The notes below the pieces were generated by a model that was not told the origin of the DNA, made no database searches, and worked only from the letters and a program-made list of their open reading frames with translations. A program made the position numbers and the translations under genes. Below, one piece after another: positions 1 to 12,350 of a stretch of 64,000 bases of DNA. This DNA is from Toxorhynchites rutilus septentrionalis. Taxonomy: Eukaryota; Arthropoda; Insecta; Diptera; Culicidae. The DNA lies in the NCBI RefSeq assembly GCF_029784135.1, contig NC_073746.1, forward strand, positions 78,763,704 to 78,827,703, given 5' to 3'. Positions within the stretch are counted from its first letter, which is position 1, and each line of letters begins with the position of its first letter.

Positions 1-2880
1 GTGGGATGCAGATTCTTCAGGTACCAGCTTAGGTGTACCTTATGTTCCACCCAAAGGGTGATGTCAGATGGACTACAGGGAATTACTTGAGGTTCTTCTT
101 TTCTTCTCTCGCCAACCGGCTTGTCAACGGGTTCCGAGATTTTTGTGTGTTATCATACGACCTATTTCAGTTGAGTTGGTTTCACTGAGAAATATTAATT
201 CGGATACATTTTATTAAAATAAGCCCAAACAAAGCTGCCATTTACGTATCGACTGGCTCGATATTCGCATAACCAACGAAAGCAGAGGAAAGTTGTAGAG
301 CTAAATCATTTTTCAGTTCCATCTCATCAATACCGTCGTCTCCAATGTGAGGAGTTAAACTTTTTGGTTAACAACGGTGAGAAAATTGAATGAGCTATAG
401 TGAATAAACTTATTTCCCAAACACCGCACAAAATTTCCGGCATCAGGAGCCGTATGCCGAAGGCGAACTCTGCCTGAAAGTTGCAATCAAGGTAATTATA
501 GTCCTCCTGATGATTCCGTTTGTTCAGAGGATGAAATTTTGGGCGGTGAGCTATGAATTCTCCAGAAAGCAGAACTGTGGAAAGCGAAAAAATCGTTTTA
601 CAGTCTCGAAATGCACCAGTAACAAACCGTGTGACTATAACAATCGGTTGCGCGATGACGAATGCGTGTTTTTTTTTCACTATGAATAAAACAGAACTAA
701 ACATTTGATTGCGAAATGATTGTCATCAAGAAAAAAAAGTTTTTAAATGTAAATTATCCTGACAATAAATTAGTTCTAACCATAGATTTAAGAAAATTGT
801 TCATATATATAGTTTTAAAAATATATTTAAGATTTCGGCTCCTTTAAACTTATGTAACTGAGCCTGTAAAAATAAACGAATTTATAAAAAAATAAATAAA
901 TTAGTTGGGGCCGTTTACTAAAAACTTACATCCATTTCACTTTGTTTGATTTTTGGAATTTTACGTTAATCAATCAGCATTTGAAGAAGTTTTAATTTTC
1001 TGCTTCCATTGGAAGAAAAATAAAGCAGTTGATGATGAAACTGCTCCAACTGATAAATCTGATGTGTTCCAAGGATTGAAATTTCAATTCTCTAAATTGA
1101 AATTTGAAATCACAAAAGTAATAAACCAGTGGTGTGTTTAACTGAAGAACATCGTAAAACTGTATTCCAAAACAGTTGTAATCATTCGAAATCAGTTAGA
1201 ATTATGTACTTACATACACAAAATTAAATTTTCAAATTTGAAAGGATTGCGAACAAAATTGTATCAAACGGGTAGCCCAAATAGGAACTTAAAATGAATG
1301 ATTTGCTTGAGCCAACAAATTGTCTCGTTTCGTTATGAAATATGGGAAGCTCGGAGTTAACATTGAAGAGTTGCTGACTGCTACGAAACAGTGCAAAGTC
1401 CTTGTCAAGCGGAACTCATAACAATTTGCAAACTAATTCAATATCCTGTAGCGCTTGCAGTGTTTTCCTGCTTTGTATGCAATCCAGAGTTTATGTTAAT
1501 GTGCTCGATCGAATGGCAATCGTAACCAGAAGGTGAGAAACCTTTCCTGTACGCTTTGGTTGGGCGGCCATAACAGGTCATAACTTACTGCAATCGTCGC
1601 GAATGCCTTAGAATGGTGTATTAAACCGTACAATAGAACCCAGCGCAGAATTTCGGAAGGTTGATATAATTGAATTCTCACTGTTGTAGCGCACGATCGA
1701 TAATGGCGGAGCTTGCAATAGCTGGACTCCTGACGACCGGACACAGAGCGGTATAATCGTAATTCAATCGTTTTCCGTAGAATTGCTCTGTGCCGCTGCT
1801 GCAAACTGCTTTCGAACCCGAGCTGGACCAGCTGAAGTGAAGTAAAACAAAGACAAACGAGCGAAAAAAAAGGATGCAACTGCACACCAACCCTCAGAGG
1901 AACTCTTCGCTTTCAATTAGTGCTCGTCCTGGCGCATCATTCGCCTCGTTCACTTTGTCTTCAGAGCGCAGTTTTCCCAGTTTCCAGTAGCTCGCCGGTT
2001 TTTTTTTTGTTTGCACCACTGGCCGGAAGCTTCGGCCCGCTAATTCCTTTCTCTTTGTTCCGAGAGTCTGTATTTATTTACACGAGTATTAAGTCGATTA
2101 CAATACCAATGTGATCCTCTCGAACAGAGCTGGACGTGTGCCGGCACCAATGAGTTCGCCCTCTCGCAGAAATAAACAAGTACTTAATGGAATTAATTAA
2201 ATGAAAAATTAAAGCAATTTGTTGCAGAGCTTTTTTATCTCTCCTGGCGGACATGATGACTGTGTCCGGTGAGACTGTGCGGAGGAGATCGAGAAAACAG
2301 ATACGCTGCGCTATTTCAATTCGCGAGTGAGTCCTCCATAACGGTTCTTCGCTCCCTTCGCTCTATCAGTCATAGTCGAGAGGCAAACAAACCAAAGAAA
2401 CTTGAGTTCGATTATTGTCGGTTGTACAATCGACTGTTTGCTTTCAGAGGGGGCCTAGATTTTACATGATTGATCAGTGATAATAACGGAACTGTTAAGG
2501 TTTACGCAGCTTCGCTATTTTCGAGCAATCGGGAATCAAAAGAAGAACTGTAGGGGAATCGCGGTTGAAATGAACAGAGGTGGTAAAATGAACCAGCGCT
2601 TAAATTTCGATAATTTAACTGAAAACCAATTCATACTTCTTGATAACCCTTTCTTAGGACACATGAAGCCATTCGAGACACCCTGTTATGCATGCAGCTG
2701 TCAAATATTGAATAATAAAGAAAAACTTGTCGTCCGCGCATATTCTTTCAAGATGCCTCTACATCAAGAAAACGTGAAGGCAAACCTGGGTCGATGAACA
2801 GATGGCCGCGGAAAAGTGTTCTGTCGATTGTGGGATGTCGGTTAGGTGTGAATCCCCGCAAAAGGAGAAGAGGCACAGTT
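1..2880. other. Unassigned region, no supported gene
   Basis: I see no recognisable gene or complete transposon here. Positions 1,690-2,480 are visibly richer in GC than the surrounding AT-rich DNA and hold short open frames on both strands (about 60-130 codons). None of these has a domain I recognise, and they overlap on opposite strands. The part from 660 to 1,450 is AT-rich. The region could be the edge of a host gene (5' region or intron) or old repeat DNA, and nothing in the sequence decides between these. Confidence 0.4.
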
Positions 2881-2884
2881 CGTG

Positions 2885-3000
2885 AGGATTAGGGATTTCA
2901 TAACCGTGCCAAAATTTCAATAACCGGTTATCCGGTAATGAAAATTTCATTACCGGTAAAACCAGCTAATTACCGGTAAAAACAATACTTTAAAATCAAC
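2885..3000. repeat. ACCGGT-rich inverted repeats
   Basis: A cluster of TTACCGGTAA-like words contains a perfect 25-bp palindrome at 2,932-2,956: two 12-base arms around a single A, each arm containing the word CCGGTAATG or its complement. Further copies of TAACCGGTTA and ATTACCGGTAAAA lie on both sides. Such clusters look like the end of a DNA transposon, possibly hAT-like, but I see no matching partner end. Confidence 0.45.
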
Positions 3001-3130
3001 CATTTTCTTGATGAAACGGCTTTTATTGATAATGATTAGTTTAGAAGAAAACATTTTGTAAGTTTTTGCTACTTAGTTTGTTGTTTTAAGTAATACTAAA
3101 GAACACAAATAATGTTAATTTTGTCGTCTT

Positions 3131-3646
3131 TTAATCCAGATCGGATATCATTATCGAAATTTTCTGAAGAGAAAAACACGTATTTGCCTTTGACGGCCTC
3201 AGTACCAAAACTCTTGTCTGAGGGTTTTCATCAATTCGTTTATAGACGTTCAGCTTGGGCTGGATGTTGATACATTTGATTCTTTGAACGTCAAGTGGAT
3301 TTTTCCCTCCTGATGTCAAGTTACTGAATCAATATCATAATCGTCAAATTTCGCCAAGTCACGAACGATTTCAAATGTCTGCTTGATCATTGCAGTCCGA
3401 CTTTCGATATAAGACGCCGAAGTCATCATTAAGTGTGTTCCGACCACGAGCAGCATGATTATTCATATAGGCGAACAAATCTGAATAGACGAAACGTTTC
3501 TCTGCAGTCCTTTCAATCAGGGCCTCAGGCAGCTGTTCCGAAATTTCTGATGGTTGCTCCGATAGCTTTTCTAGTATATGTTGCAATCCAACGTCAACTT
3601 CAACGTCAACTCTGAAATCCAAATCGCATTTGCTCGCAAAGAACAA
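3131..3646 (-). other. Two short minus-strand open frames, unknown
   Basis: Two neighbouring minus-strand frames (62 and 91 codons) lie between the ACCGGT palindrome cluster and the truncated LINE. The second contains an acidic Asp-Val repeat and the word ERTAEKRFVYSDL, which loosely resembles the pre-dimerisation part of hAT transposases. The beginning of that frame overlaps the LINE junction, so at most its lower-coordinate part would be genuine. I do not recognise the product. The hAT suggestion rests only on the neighbouring inverted repeats and this weak resemblance. Confidence 0.2.
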
Positions 3647-5499
3647 AGGGCTTCCGTTTTTCTCGATATCAAAGGGGCATTTGATTCCGTTTCCATGGAA
3701 ATTCTCTCAGAGAAGCTTCATAATCGTGGACTTTCACCAATTCTTAACAATTTCCTGTACAATTTACTGTCAGAAAAGCACATGATTTTCTCTCATGGCA
3801 GCTCGAAATCTTCTCGTTACAGTTTTATGGGCCTACCACAAGGCTCCTGCCTAAGCCCCCTCTTGTACAGTTTTTGCGTCAATGATATGGATGATTGTCT
3901 AACTAGAGACGGCACGCTGAGACATCTTGCAGACGATGGAGTTATTTCCATCACGGGTACTAATCCCGTCGTTCTGCAAAAGTCGTTACAAGATACCCTG
4001 AACAATCTGTTCACGTGGGCCCTCAAGCTGGGTATCGAATTCTCTACGGAGAAAACTGAAATGATCGTTTTTTCTAGGAAGCACGAACCCGCCCAATTTC
4101 AGCTTCACCTATCCGGCAAAACGATCCAACACTCTATGTTTTTCAAATACCTGGGTGTATATTTTAATTCTAAGTGTACCTGGGGGAGACACATTGCGTA
4201 TTTCAAACAGAAATGCCAGCAAAGAATCAATTTTCTCCAAACAATTACCGGAACATGGTGGGGTGCCCATCCAGGAGACCTCATTCAGTTGTACAAAACA
4301 ACGATATTATCAGTGTTAGAATATGGCAGTTTTTGCTTCCGATCAGCTGCCAGGATTCATATTCTCAAACTGGAGAGGATACAATATCGTTGCTTGCGTA
4401 TAGCCATGGGGTGTTTGCATTCGACACATACGATGAGTCTCGAAGTTTTGGCAGGAGTACCCCCGCTTACTCTTCGGTTCACAGAATTATCCTACAGATT
4501 TCTCATCCGTTGCAAGATCATGAATCCATTGGTGATTGATAACATCGAAAATCTACTCCAACTGATTCCTCAGTCAAGTTTTATGTCTTTATACCATGAG
4601 TACCTTACCCACGACGTGCACCCTTCAGCAGGCATCTCCAACCAAGCTTGCTTCCCATACTTCTGCAATTCCTCTGTCATTTTTGATCTGTCCATGCGAC
4701 AAAAAATCCATGGAATCCCAGATCATCCCAGACCCATATTTTCGGCAGAATATGGGAAAGTTAGATCTGATAAAATGTTCTTTACTGACGGTTCATTCAT
4801 AAACGGGTCCACTGGCTTCGGCATCTTCAATGAAAATTCCAGTGCCTCTTTCAAACTCAAAGATCCTTGTTTCGTGTATGTCGCTGAACTGGGTGCGATA
4901 TATTACGCATTAGGGATCATTGAAACATTGCCCATCGACCACTATTTTATTTTTTCAGACAGTCTCAGCTCAATAGAGGCAATCCGCTCAATGAAAGTTG
5001 ATAAACGCTCATCTTTTTTCCTAACAAGAATAAGACAACTATTGAGTGTTTTGGTCGAAAAATTATTCAAGATTACCTTAGCATGGGTTCCCTCTCATTG
5101 CTCGATTCCGGGGAATGAGTTGATGAGTTCGGTCGTTGGTTACACACGATTATCCCTAAGGTCTCGACGAGTGCATGCTTCAAGGGATTGAATGTAGGTC
5201 GTGATTTCATTCGCGTGATATCTCGGCTTATGTCCAATCACTACAACCTAAACGCGCATCTCTATCGCATTGGGCTCGCAGCAAACAATCTTTGTGATTG
5301 TGGCGATGGCTACCACGACATCGAGCATGTTGTCTGGTCGTGTATCCGGTTCCATGCTGCTCGCTCTCAGCTCTCTAGAGCACTGAGAGCACAAGGCAGA
5401 CAATCGCATATCCCCGTGCGGGATATCTTAGGTAGCCGGGATCCTGATCTTCTGCTTCATCTATACCTGTTCCTCAGAAACGCCGATATCAACGTTTAA
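3606..5499 (+). pseudogene. I-clade LINE ORF2 (reverse transcriptase-RNase H), truncated
   Basis: This is the second half of an I-clade non-LTR retrotransposon ORF2, which encodes the reverse transcriptase and RNase H used for target-primed insertion. Reading forward from the junction near 3,606, the visible motifs are FLDIKGAFDSVS, then GLPQGSCLSPLLYSF, then LADDG at the catalytic Asp-Asp, then a thumb segment with KYLGVYFNSKCTW. RNase H follows: FFTDGSF (first Asp), AELGAIYYAL (Glu), FSDSLSSIEAI (Asp) and WVPSHCSIPGNE. The endonuclease and ORF1 are missing, so the copy is 5'-truncated as is usual for LINEs. Just after GNE (about 5,115) sequence is lost and the frame changes. The C-terminal part continues in the next frame to the stop at 5,499, with a Cys motif LCDCGDGYHDIEHVVWSC. 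The copy cannot encode a complete enzyme. Clade assignment follows from RNase H being present together with this C-terminal Cys/His segment. Confidence 0.88.
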
Positions 5500-5790
5500 T
5501 GATGTTTCCTTCGTTGTGTCCCCGTTTCATATCCCTCCTATCCGATCGATAAACTTTTACTTAGTCGCGGCAATACATACACACACTCTTTACAGATGCA
5601 CGGGCCGAAGGTTGTGCAGTCCACTGATCATTCAACAAGAGCCAAAGGTTGTACCGCTCATGACAACTCTACACGAGCTGATGTTTGCGCCGGCTAATGA
5701 CCATTCTATCCTGGATTCCTCGAGTCGAGAAAGACGCACCACGTTAGATATGGGGTACAGACTAGGGGGGCGTTGCTGATTAATGGTCAG
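5500..5790 (+). other. 3' untranslated end of the I-clade LINE
   Basis: This GC-richer sequence follows directly on the ORF2 stop and ends around a short G-run near 5,765, after which AT-rich DNA resumes. Its composition matches the LINE and not the flank, so it is probably the LINE 3' UTR. I see no clear poly(A) tail or target-site duplication, and the exact end is uncertain. Confidence 0.45.
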
Positions 5791-6028
5791 CTTGTTGAAG
5801 AATACTGTTTCTTTTTCCGTAAATCACGCCAGTACCCTTTGAACCATCAGGATCATCCAAATTGAACTTTTTTTCGTCAGGAAGATAACCTATACATTGA
5901 AGAACTTTTCGTTATAGTATATAACAAAATGTATTTTTAGAAAACATTGCCCCACTGTCGGGCTTTTAAGCCCTCTTTATGTGAGGATTTTTCACCAAAA
6001 TTTGACGAATTGTCACCCGAGCAGTTAA

Positions 6029-6290
6029 CTAGTTGAAGTATTGCTTTATTTGCACATGCGATTGTAAGGTATTCGAACCTGTTCTAGCTATTTCCCGCTC
6101 ATCCCGGTCAGAGAGCTTCGATTTACATGGAATTCTCTCCTTATTACCGCATCCTTGAGGATTCGCGAAATAATTGAGCACTACTTGATGGGATCGTCCA
6201 ATCCGACGAGAAATTTCTCTTATAGCGATATTTTTTTTTCTAAACAGAAAAAAGTTTGCAGAATATGTCAATCGCGATAATTTACACATA
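6029..6290 (-). pseudogene. Tc3-like transposase N-terminal fragment
   Basis: The minus-strand frame carries the paired helix-turn-helix DNA-binding region of a Tc3-type Tc1/mariner transposase. The first recognition helix reads IREISRRIGRSHQVVLNYF, followed by a linker with the Gly/Asn-rich word NPQGCGNKER, then LSDRDEREIARTGSNT, which leads into the second helix-turn-helix. The N-terminal start is replaced by unrelated sequence, and the catalytic DDE domain is missing because the frame runs out into the next repeat. It is a non-functional relic. The word order is characteristic of Tc3-type proteins, but I have not searched a database. Confidence 0.7.
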
Positions 6291-6304
6291 CCAATATTAC
6301 AAGT

Positions 6305-7895
6305 TTAACATTAGCAGTAATTTTTAAAAGAAAATATGAAAAAGTTGTTGTTAGGATAAAAATATGAAAAGCCTTTTCCCAGTAGCAGTACCGTTCTTCC
6401 GATGTATAGATGACTTTTTGTTAGTTGTATGGGCAATTCATACATACTTTTTCAGAATTCAAAAAAAAAAAAGAAATGTTTTTGAGAGAAATTAATTTTA
6501 ATTTTCAAAATATTTTTTTTTTCAATGATTTTTTTTTGTAATTTGATTGATATTTGTTAATGAAAACATAAATAATTTACTATATTTCATTATTTTATCA
6601 ATATTTTGTAGGTCATACAGTTACTCAGTAATTCTTTTTTCGAATTATTCAGTTTTTTCCAACCTTTCGTCCGAAAAAACTTAACTAAAAACCATGAAAC
6701 TGAGGTTAACATCATTATTAGGAAATAGGAAATTTTTTGAGCTTTTATTAAAAAATTCGAACACATTTTTATTATTGAAACCAAATTATTTTGAAAATTA
6801 ACATTTTCAAACAACAGCTTTTTCATCTTTGCTTTGAAAAATTACTATTGATTTTTTACTCGTAACTATTATATGGACTATTGATGTATATTTTATTCAG
6901 ATTAAAAAAAAAATCGAGAAAAACAGATTTTAGCTTTCAATTTTTTTTCATTTGTTTTAATTTGTTTGATTTTTTTAATGAAAACATTAATAATTTCCTA
7001 CATTTCATTCTTTAACCAACGTTTTATAGTTTTGAGAAATTTTTGAAATATTACGCTTTTTCAAACTTTTTTCGAAAGATCTTAACACCAAATTTAAAAG
7101 GGCTACAAAATGTTGGTCAGAGAATGAAATGTAGTGAATTATTCATGTTTTCAATCAAAAATATCAAACAAATTAAAAGGAAACGAGTTTAATTGAAAGA
7201 AAATTATTTTTTCTCAAAAACATGTTTTTTTAAAATTTGAACAAAAATTATATGAAAAGCCTATATAACCAATAAGTCACCCATGCATCGAAAAAATGGC
7301 ACTGCTACATGGAAAAAAGTATTTCAACAACAACTTCGAGCCTTCGGGGTCTTCGTAGCCTAATTGGTTGCTTGTCCGCTATCATGGCTGAGTTATGACT
7401 CAGGACCCATCAACTGACCTTTGTGTGTTATTCTAGCTACTACGTCCACGCAACAATCATCATGTGATGGTGATCCCAACCTCTCACTCCACATACGATC
7501 TGTTGCATCGGTAATGAAAGCGGTGCAATGAAAGCCTCATATCAACATATCAACAGGACAATATCGCTGTGTATATTGTCCAACTGTGAACATTCGAACA
7601 ATCGGAATATTCTTACGCCGAAAAAGGCGACATGTGCTGTGTATCGATAAAATAGCAATACTCTTACGCCTAAATGGCTAATGTGCAATAGATAAAAATG
7701 TGTATCGATAAGATAGGAATACTCTTACACCAAAATGGCTACTGTGTAATATACAACAAGAGAATAAATGTATACGATAAATTCGGCTCTGTTACAGCTG
7801 AATTGCTAAATAAGCTTAATAAAAATGAACGGATGGAATAAAAAAAAAACTGTTTCACGTTTCCTTTGAAAAACTACCATCTTCAATTCAAACAA
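6305..7895. repeat. AT-rich fold-back (long inverted repeat) element
   Basis: A left arm (about 6,305-6,610) and a right arm (about 7,085-7,335, continuing at 7,853-7,895 beyond a SINE) are imperfect reverse complements. The words AAAGTTGTTGTTAGG, TAGCAGTACCGTTCTTCCGA and AATGAAAACATAAATAATTT in the left arm have counterparts in the right arm. The interior (6,610-7,085) holds a further partial copy of the arm sequence. No coding region is visible. This is a fold-back or long-TIR non-autonomous element, and the arm limits are approximate. Confidence 0.65.
7339..7849 (+). mobile_element. tRNA-headed SINE, Feilai-like
   Basis: The 5' part looks like a tRNA-derived pol III promoter: TCGTAGCCTAATTGGTTG resembles box A, and a degenerate box B region follows near GAGTTATGACTCAG. 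The body contains repeated words CTTACGCCGAAAAAGGC and CTTACGCCTAAATGGCTA, then the tail CGGCTCTGTTACAGCT...AAATAAGCTTAATAAA and a run of A. The element interrupts the right arm of the fold-back repeat, whose sequence resumes directly after the A-run. The same tail occurs at 31,697-32,088. A clear target duplication is not visible. The Feilai name is from memory of Aedes SINEs and is tentative; a tRNA-derived SINE is the firmer call. Confidence 0.6.
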
Positions 7896-8110
7896 AATAA
7901 GGATTGGTGGTAATTTGAAAAATACATGAAAAAGTTGTTGTTAGAAGAACTTTGTCCCGGTAAAAGTGCTCATCTTCCGATGATTTGTTGGAAAGTGTGA
8001 GGGCTATTCTTATATTTTTTATAAAATATTTCAAATAAAATTAATGACAATTTTTAAAACAATTTTTTTCAGTGTATTTTTTGTATTTTTTTTTATTCAA
8101 AATGAACAAA
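7896..8110. repeat. Further copy of the fold-back arm
   Basis: From about 7,905 the arm sequence starts again in forward orientation, with the word ATGAAAAAGTTGTTGTTAGA, a diverged copy of the middle portion and a T-rich stretch. It is adjacent to the 6.3-7.9 kb fold-back element and shows local duplication of this AT-rich family. Another diverged arm is at 51,820-51,930. Confidence 0.45.
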
Positions 8111-10515
8111 ATTTTTCTTTTACTTAATTCTATGATTAGTAAGGTATAAAACCGATTACTCGTGGTCGACTCGAGTTTAGAAAGGTGACATATTTTCTTC
8201 AGGGAAAGAAGGGGATGTGAGAATATTGTACCAATGATGAAGATTACATAGAGTTCTTGAATTTATTATTATATTAAACATGTATTTACATTTCAACTTA
8301 TTCTACTATTTAACATATACATATTTAACATATATTTAACAATTAATCAATTAAGGAGGTTTAATCTATAAATCAATCCATAATCAGAAACCTCAAATAA
8401 CATTTTATTATGGATTATTATATGGTTATCTATATTGGTACCAATTTTTTGAAAAGATGATATGGCATCGTTCTACTCGCAGACGCTTTTCCCTATTCAT
8501 GAACACGGCTCATAAGTTGCCGAGCCAGTTGAATATAAATTCAATTAAAACAGCGAGTTAAAATTGGGACTGAAATCTCAAAATAAATTGTTCTGAAATA
8601 AAAACGCCCACTTCATGAGTAATTTTTTGATCAGAAGAATAATTCCACTCGTGGAAAATATTGGAAGCGTGCGCGTAGCTTCAACCGAATTGAGTTCCCA
8701 AACTCCAAATTTATTCCGAAAATTCCTTGATGGATAGTCTGTCCACGTAGGTCCTCCAGCAACATTTTCCGGCAAACAATGCTTGACAATGAGTAAGTGC
8801 TTATGCTGTTCGCTAATTGATGATGTAGCCCTGCAGCAATGCCAAAGCCGTATGGCACCCCCGTCCCCACCATGGGGACATCCACGGTGCTCTGGGATTC
8901 CGGGCATGCCAGACCTGTGAAGGATGGGTATATTTATCAAAACGTATACTCGACACACGGCTCCTCTGGTGTGCTCTGTTGCCATCAACAGAAGTGGCGC
9001 AGGGACCCATTTGCCACACTCGAAACTGACCGGGCCGTTCTGGTCCGATGATCGATGAAAGACACTTGACTTTCCCCATTGACAACAGTAATTGATTGAA
9101 ATTACTGGAGCAGTTACTCTTCAATAAACCGACTCGCCGTAGCGGGTAGTAACCGATCGTAACCGTTGGAATGAATTGCAATTCCCACCCATTCGGGCAG
9201 AAATCTAATGGGTGTAGTTTAACCTCAAATCAGGAAGGGTGCGGCAATCCACGGGATGTTCGTTAGCGGCGGCTTGAAGAACTCGTTAGCAACGCAAGAA
9301 ACGTGAAGAAACGTGCAAATTCGAAGCACGTTCCATTCGTAAACTGAACGGATGAAAAAAAAATGAAACGTTTTCACACTGTCGATTCCGGAAGATGCTT
9401 CGGCACGGAAACAACTACGTTAGTAATATCAAGATTCTTGGCGAAAAAATGTGCTTCGCATAACGTAATCATCATTCAGAACTTTCGCCCGGTTGGATAC
9501 ACCTTGAAACAGCAACTGTTGGTGGTTCCAGCCACCCACATTAGGGGAACAATATCGTAATGACGAAATAAATCACTCCGCGGCGTCTCGCCCCAGTGAC
9601 AAATTACATTTACTGGCGCGATTAGCAGAGTTTGAAGCTCGATTAGATGCAAACAAATTGGAATCCGCGGCGGGCGCCAACGCGGAAGCTTCGCCCAACT
9701 ATTTCAATTTTCTAAATGCTCTCCCCTAGGCGAGATTCATCCCGCAGCTCGCATCCTAATCAACGTGATGAATTACTACCATGGGGACGTTAGTGAGCAT
9801 CCGTTATTTGTGTGTGTGGCAGTCAGTGCACTGTGTAGGGCTATTACGGGGGCGACACGGTGCAATTATGGTTATTGGCCTGGCATTTATCGTACTTCTT
9901 CATTGATTTCGTTGCCCACTATGAGGGTGTGTAGCAGCGTTTCTATGGATATTTACGTTCGATAGCAACAATCGTTCCGTATGGGGAATCGAAGTCCTAC
10001 GGTCTGCTTCCGCTTCTCCGCTTTGGTCGACTCCATTCGTATGGTTCCAGTGTATATGTTTCACCTGGGAGTGAATTTAGAGCAACAGAAACCCTTCACC
10101 ACAAGCAACAACGGACAATTGTAGTAATGGTAGTCAACGCACGATTGTGTGAAAGGATGTGAAAAACCATGATGCAAAAAAATGGTTGGCAAATAAGCAA
10201 ACACTGGTACAGTAAGAGCAGCTTCGATACAGTTGTATGGCAACAGGACGAGGATGTAGGTGATAGAATCAATGATTACATAGAATGAGAGGAATTAAAT
10301 TGATCTAAACGTATTTTCAATTATAGCAATTGCTATAACGATCGTGCAAATATTTATTTAACCGATCCAAGTAACATTGATCGTGTTGATGGTGTTATGA
10401 TTCAATTTTAATTCGGTCCCATGTTCGACGAGGAACATTCGTTGTTATTCTATGATTATTATCCGCGATAGAATTATCAAATACCCGCTGCGAGAGCTTC
10501 AAAATCGTTTCGTAA
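8111..10515. other. Unassigned region with a GC-richer island
   Basis: No gene is supported. Positions 8,110-8,560 are AT-rich. Positions 8,620-9,970 are GC-richer, with overlapping short frames on both strands (up to 136 codons on the minus strand near 8,578-8,988) but no recognised motif. The island could be single-copy host DNA. A TA-flanked terminal repeat begins at 10,522. Confidence 0.35.
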
Positions 10516-10521
10516 GTGGTA

Positions 10522-11460
10522 CAGGGAAACATCGATACAACGTACATTTCACTTTCAAAATTTAACGTTGTATTGAATTGTACGTTATATCGAAGCATAA
10601 AAAATAATTCAAAAATATGGCTTAGATTATTTCATTTTGTTGTTGTTTGAGTATGGTTAGTAAATGATGGTTATAAAATCGAAGGGGAAGCCAACTTTTC
10701 TCGTCATTTTCTCTTTATAGAGGTGCTTGAAGGTAGATAGATAAATAACCAAAAAATAAATTTAGAAAAACACCTTGAAATTGAAATCAATTCCATTTAT
10801 CAAATTAAAAACAAAGTAAAACAGTTTTCTTTGAGAATTTTAGACTTCAAGCAAACCATAGAAATGCTAAATGGAAACATAACCTCCCCTGATGATGTTA
10901 TCAGACCACTTCTTGAGTTTTTCTAGATGCAATGTTATCCAGGTCGATCTTTCGCGAAGCACACTACGCATTTAGAGACCTACTTGCTCTTCATCGTCCA
11001 TAACCACAACATTTTCATTGAGACTTTCATTTTCCGGACTAACTGATGCCGAAATTCGAAGGATTTCCTCATCATCATGGATCGAGCACATTCTTAACGA
11101 TTTCTTTGTCTTTTGGGATCTCAAACTCGGCGACTTTTCCATCATTAATATGCAGTTGGTTAATTTCATTCGCAATGCTCTTCAGACTTTCTTGTAATAC
11201 GGATCGGTTGGAGGAGTTGGGAGGCCATACTTATAAATATGGCTCCATCACTCGTTCGTAGTTTCTCTGCACTGTGAAGTTCCGACAGTTTATCAAGAAC
11301 AAGAACGGCTTTGAGGATGGCTTGATCATGCTTCAAAAAATGCATCATCCGAGAGACAAGTTGATTAGAATACCAGCCCTTGAACAAATCTTGCACCATT
11401 TGCGGATTCATCGATGTTTTGTCGTAGACAGGCAGATCGTTAAGAATTAACAATACAACA
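10522..11460 (-). mobile_element. Tigger-type (pogo) transposon remnant
   Basis: The lower end starts with CAGGGAAACATCGATACAAC directly after TA, the same terminal repeat family as the short elements at 16.8-17.6 and 27.5-28.0 kb. Inward, the sequence resembles the interior of those short elements up to about 10,790. It then runs into minus-strand transposase coding sequence (10,972-11,453). The opposite terminal repeat was not found. This copy therefore links the short TIR elements to a Tigger-type transposase. Confidence 0.55.
10972..11453 (-). pseudogene. Tigger/JRK-like DDE transposase remnant
   Basis: The minus-strand frame at 11,166-11,453 contains SMNPQMVQDLFKGWYSNQ followed by AILKAVLVLD (second catalytic Asp), then HSAEKLRTSDGAIFISM and LLQPI. 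In Tigger and Jerky-type DDE_1 transposases the same order reads roughly: a WM..LF..W segment, LLLDN with SHP, a TSDG.IF segment, then QPMDQG. The Asn after Asp and the final catalytic QPMDQ are altered here. The frame at 10,972-11,175, rich in Ser, Glu and Asp, fits the acidic C-terminus of this family. The N-terminal DNA-binding part is absent or unrecognisable. It is a decayed relic, normally a nuclear enzyme acting on its own TIRs. Confidence 0.6.
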
Positions 11461-12345
11461 ATTATAACAATACGTTAAATATTCACCAAAAGCTGAAGGT
11501 TTAAGCTTTAAAATAATGTATATATCATTATCTAAACAGAATGTTTCGAAGTGAAAAAATATCTGCATGGTGAGGTACGATTACGAGTTTGAGTCACTGT
11601 ATGTTGTCGATGGAATGACTTAAAAGCATAAGCCGCTCTCGTATGCATTGAGTACTTGACATGGTTAGAAATTCGGACTCCACATTTCCACACAGAACTC
11701 TTCCACATACTTACCAATATCCCAAATACAACTGGAAAACTTATTCCCGGCTTATCATAAATAGGCTTAAGCCATACCGCTTGATAAATTTGTCAATGTA
11801 CCCACGACCGTATTCACCCACTCCAACCATTTTCGAATGAAACTTTGCAGTACCTTCGCGTTGAGGAAATCACATGTGCAGCGTCTACCTCCGAATGTTA
11901 GACCATTTTGAAACGTTTTCAGTTTGTTGACAAACAATTGACGAATAAAAACCTGTCTTTCCTGGCGCGTTTAATGTTACTGCCTTTTGAACATGAATCA
12001 TGATGTTGTACTTCCGCATAATTGACTTAATTAACATCTCTTGAACTGCATCATCAAAATTTCTAAAAAACGATCCAAAGAACAACTGACCGTTTTTTCG
12101 CCAGAAAAGTCTTTTCGAAATTTCGAAGCCATTTTCATCGAATACATTTTATCTAACAATGAATCAAAATATTGGCGTTGAATTTTGAAATAACAATTTG
12201 CACCTCTATTCATTAATACACATATGAAAATTCCAATGCCCAAAGGTCACTAAATGACCTCTATGAAACTGTAAGACTGACAGGATTATTTAATTAATTG
12301 TTATTGAAATCTAAGTATCGAATCTGAAGTGAATTTCTAAACATT
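11461..12345. other. Unassigned, short minus-strand frames
   Basis: Minus-strand frames at 11,532-11,717, 11,885-12,085 and 12,031-12,243 overlap or abut, which suggests a decayed coding sequence with frameshifts. It could be the upstream part of the Tigger-type transposase or a separate gene remnant. No domain is recognised with confidence. Confidence 0.25.
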
Positions 12346-12350
12346 GAAAA

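Noticed and set aside
11885..12085. Resemblance of FFRNFDDAVQEMLIKSIMRK to the NAD-binding part of disulfide reductases
   Set aside because: The match is a few residues in a short frame with no FAD or redox-active Cys motif nearby, and the context is transposon debris.
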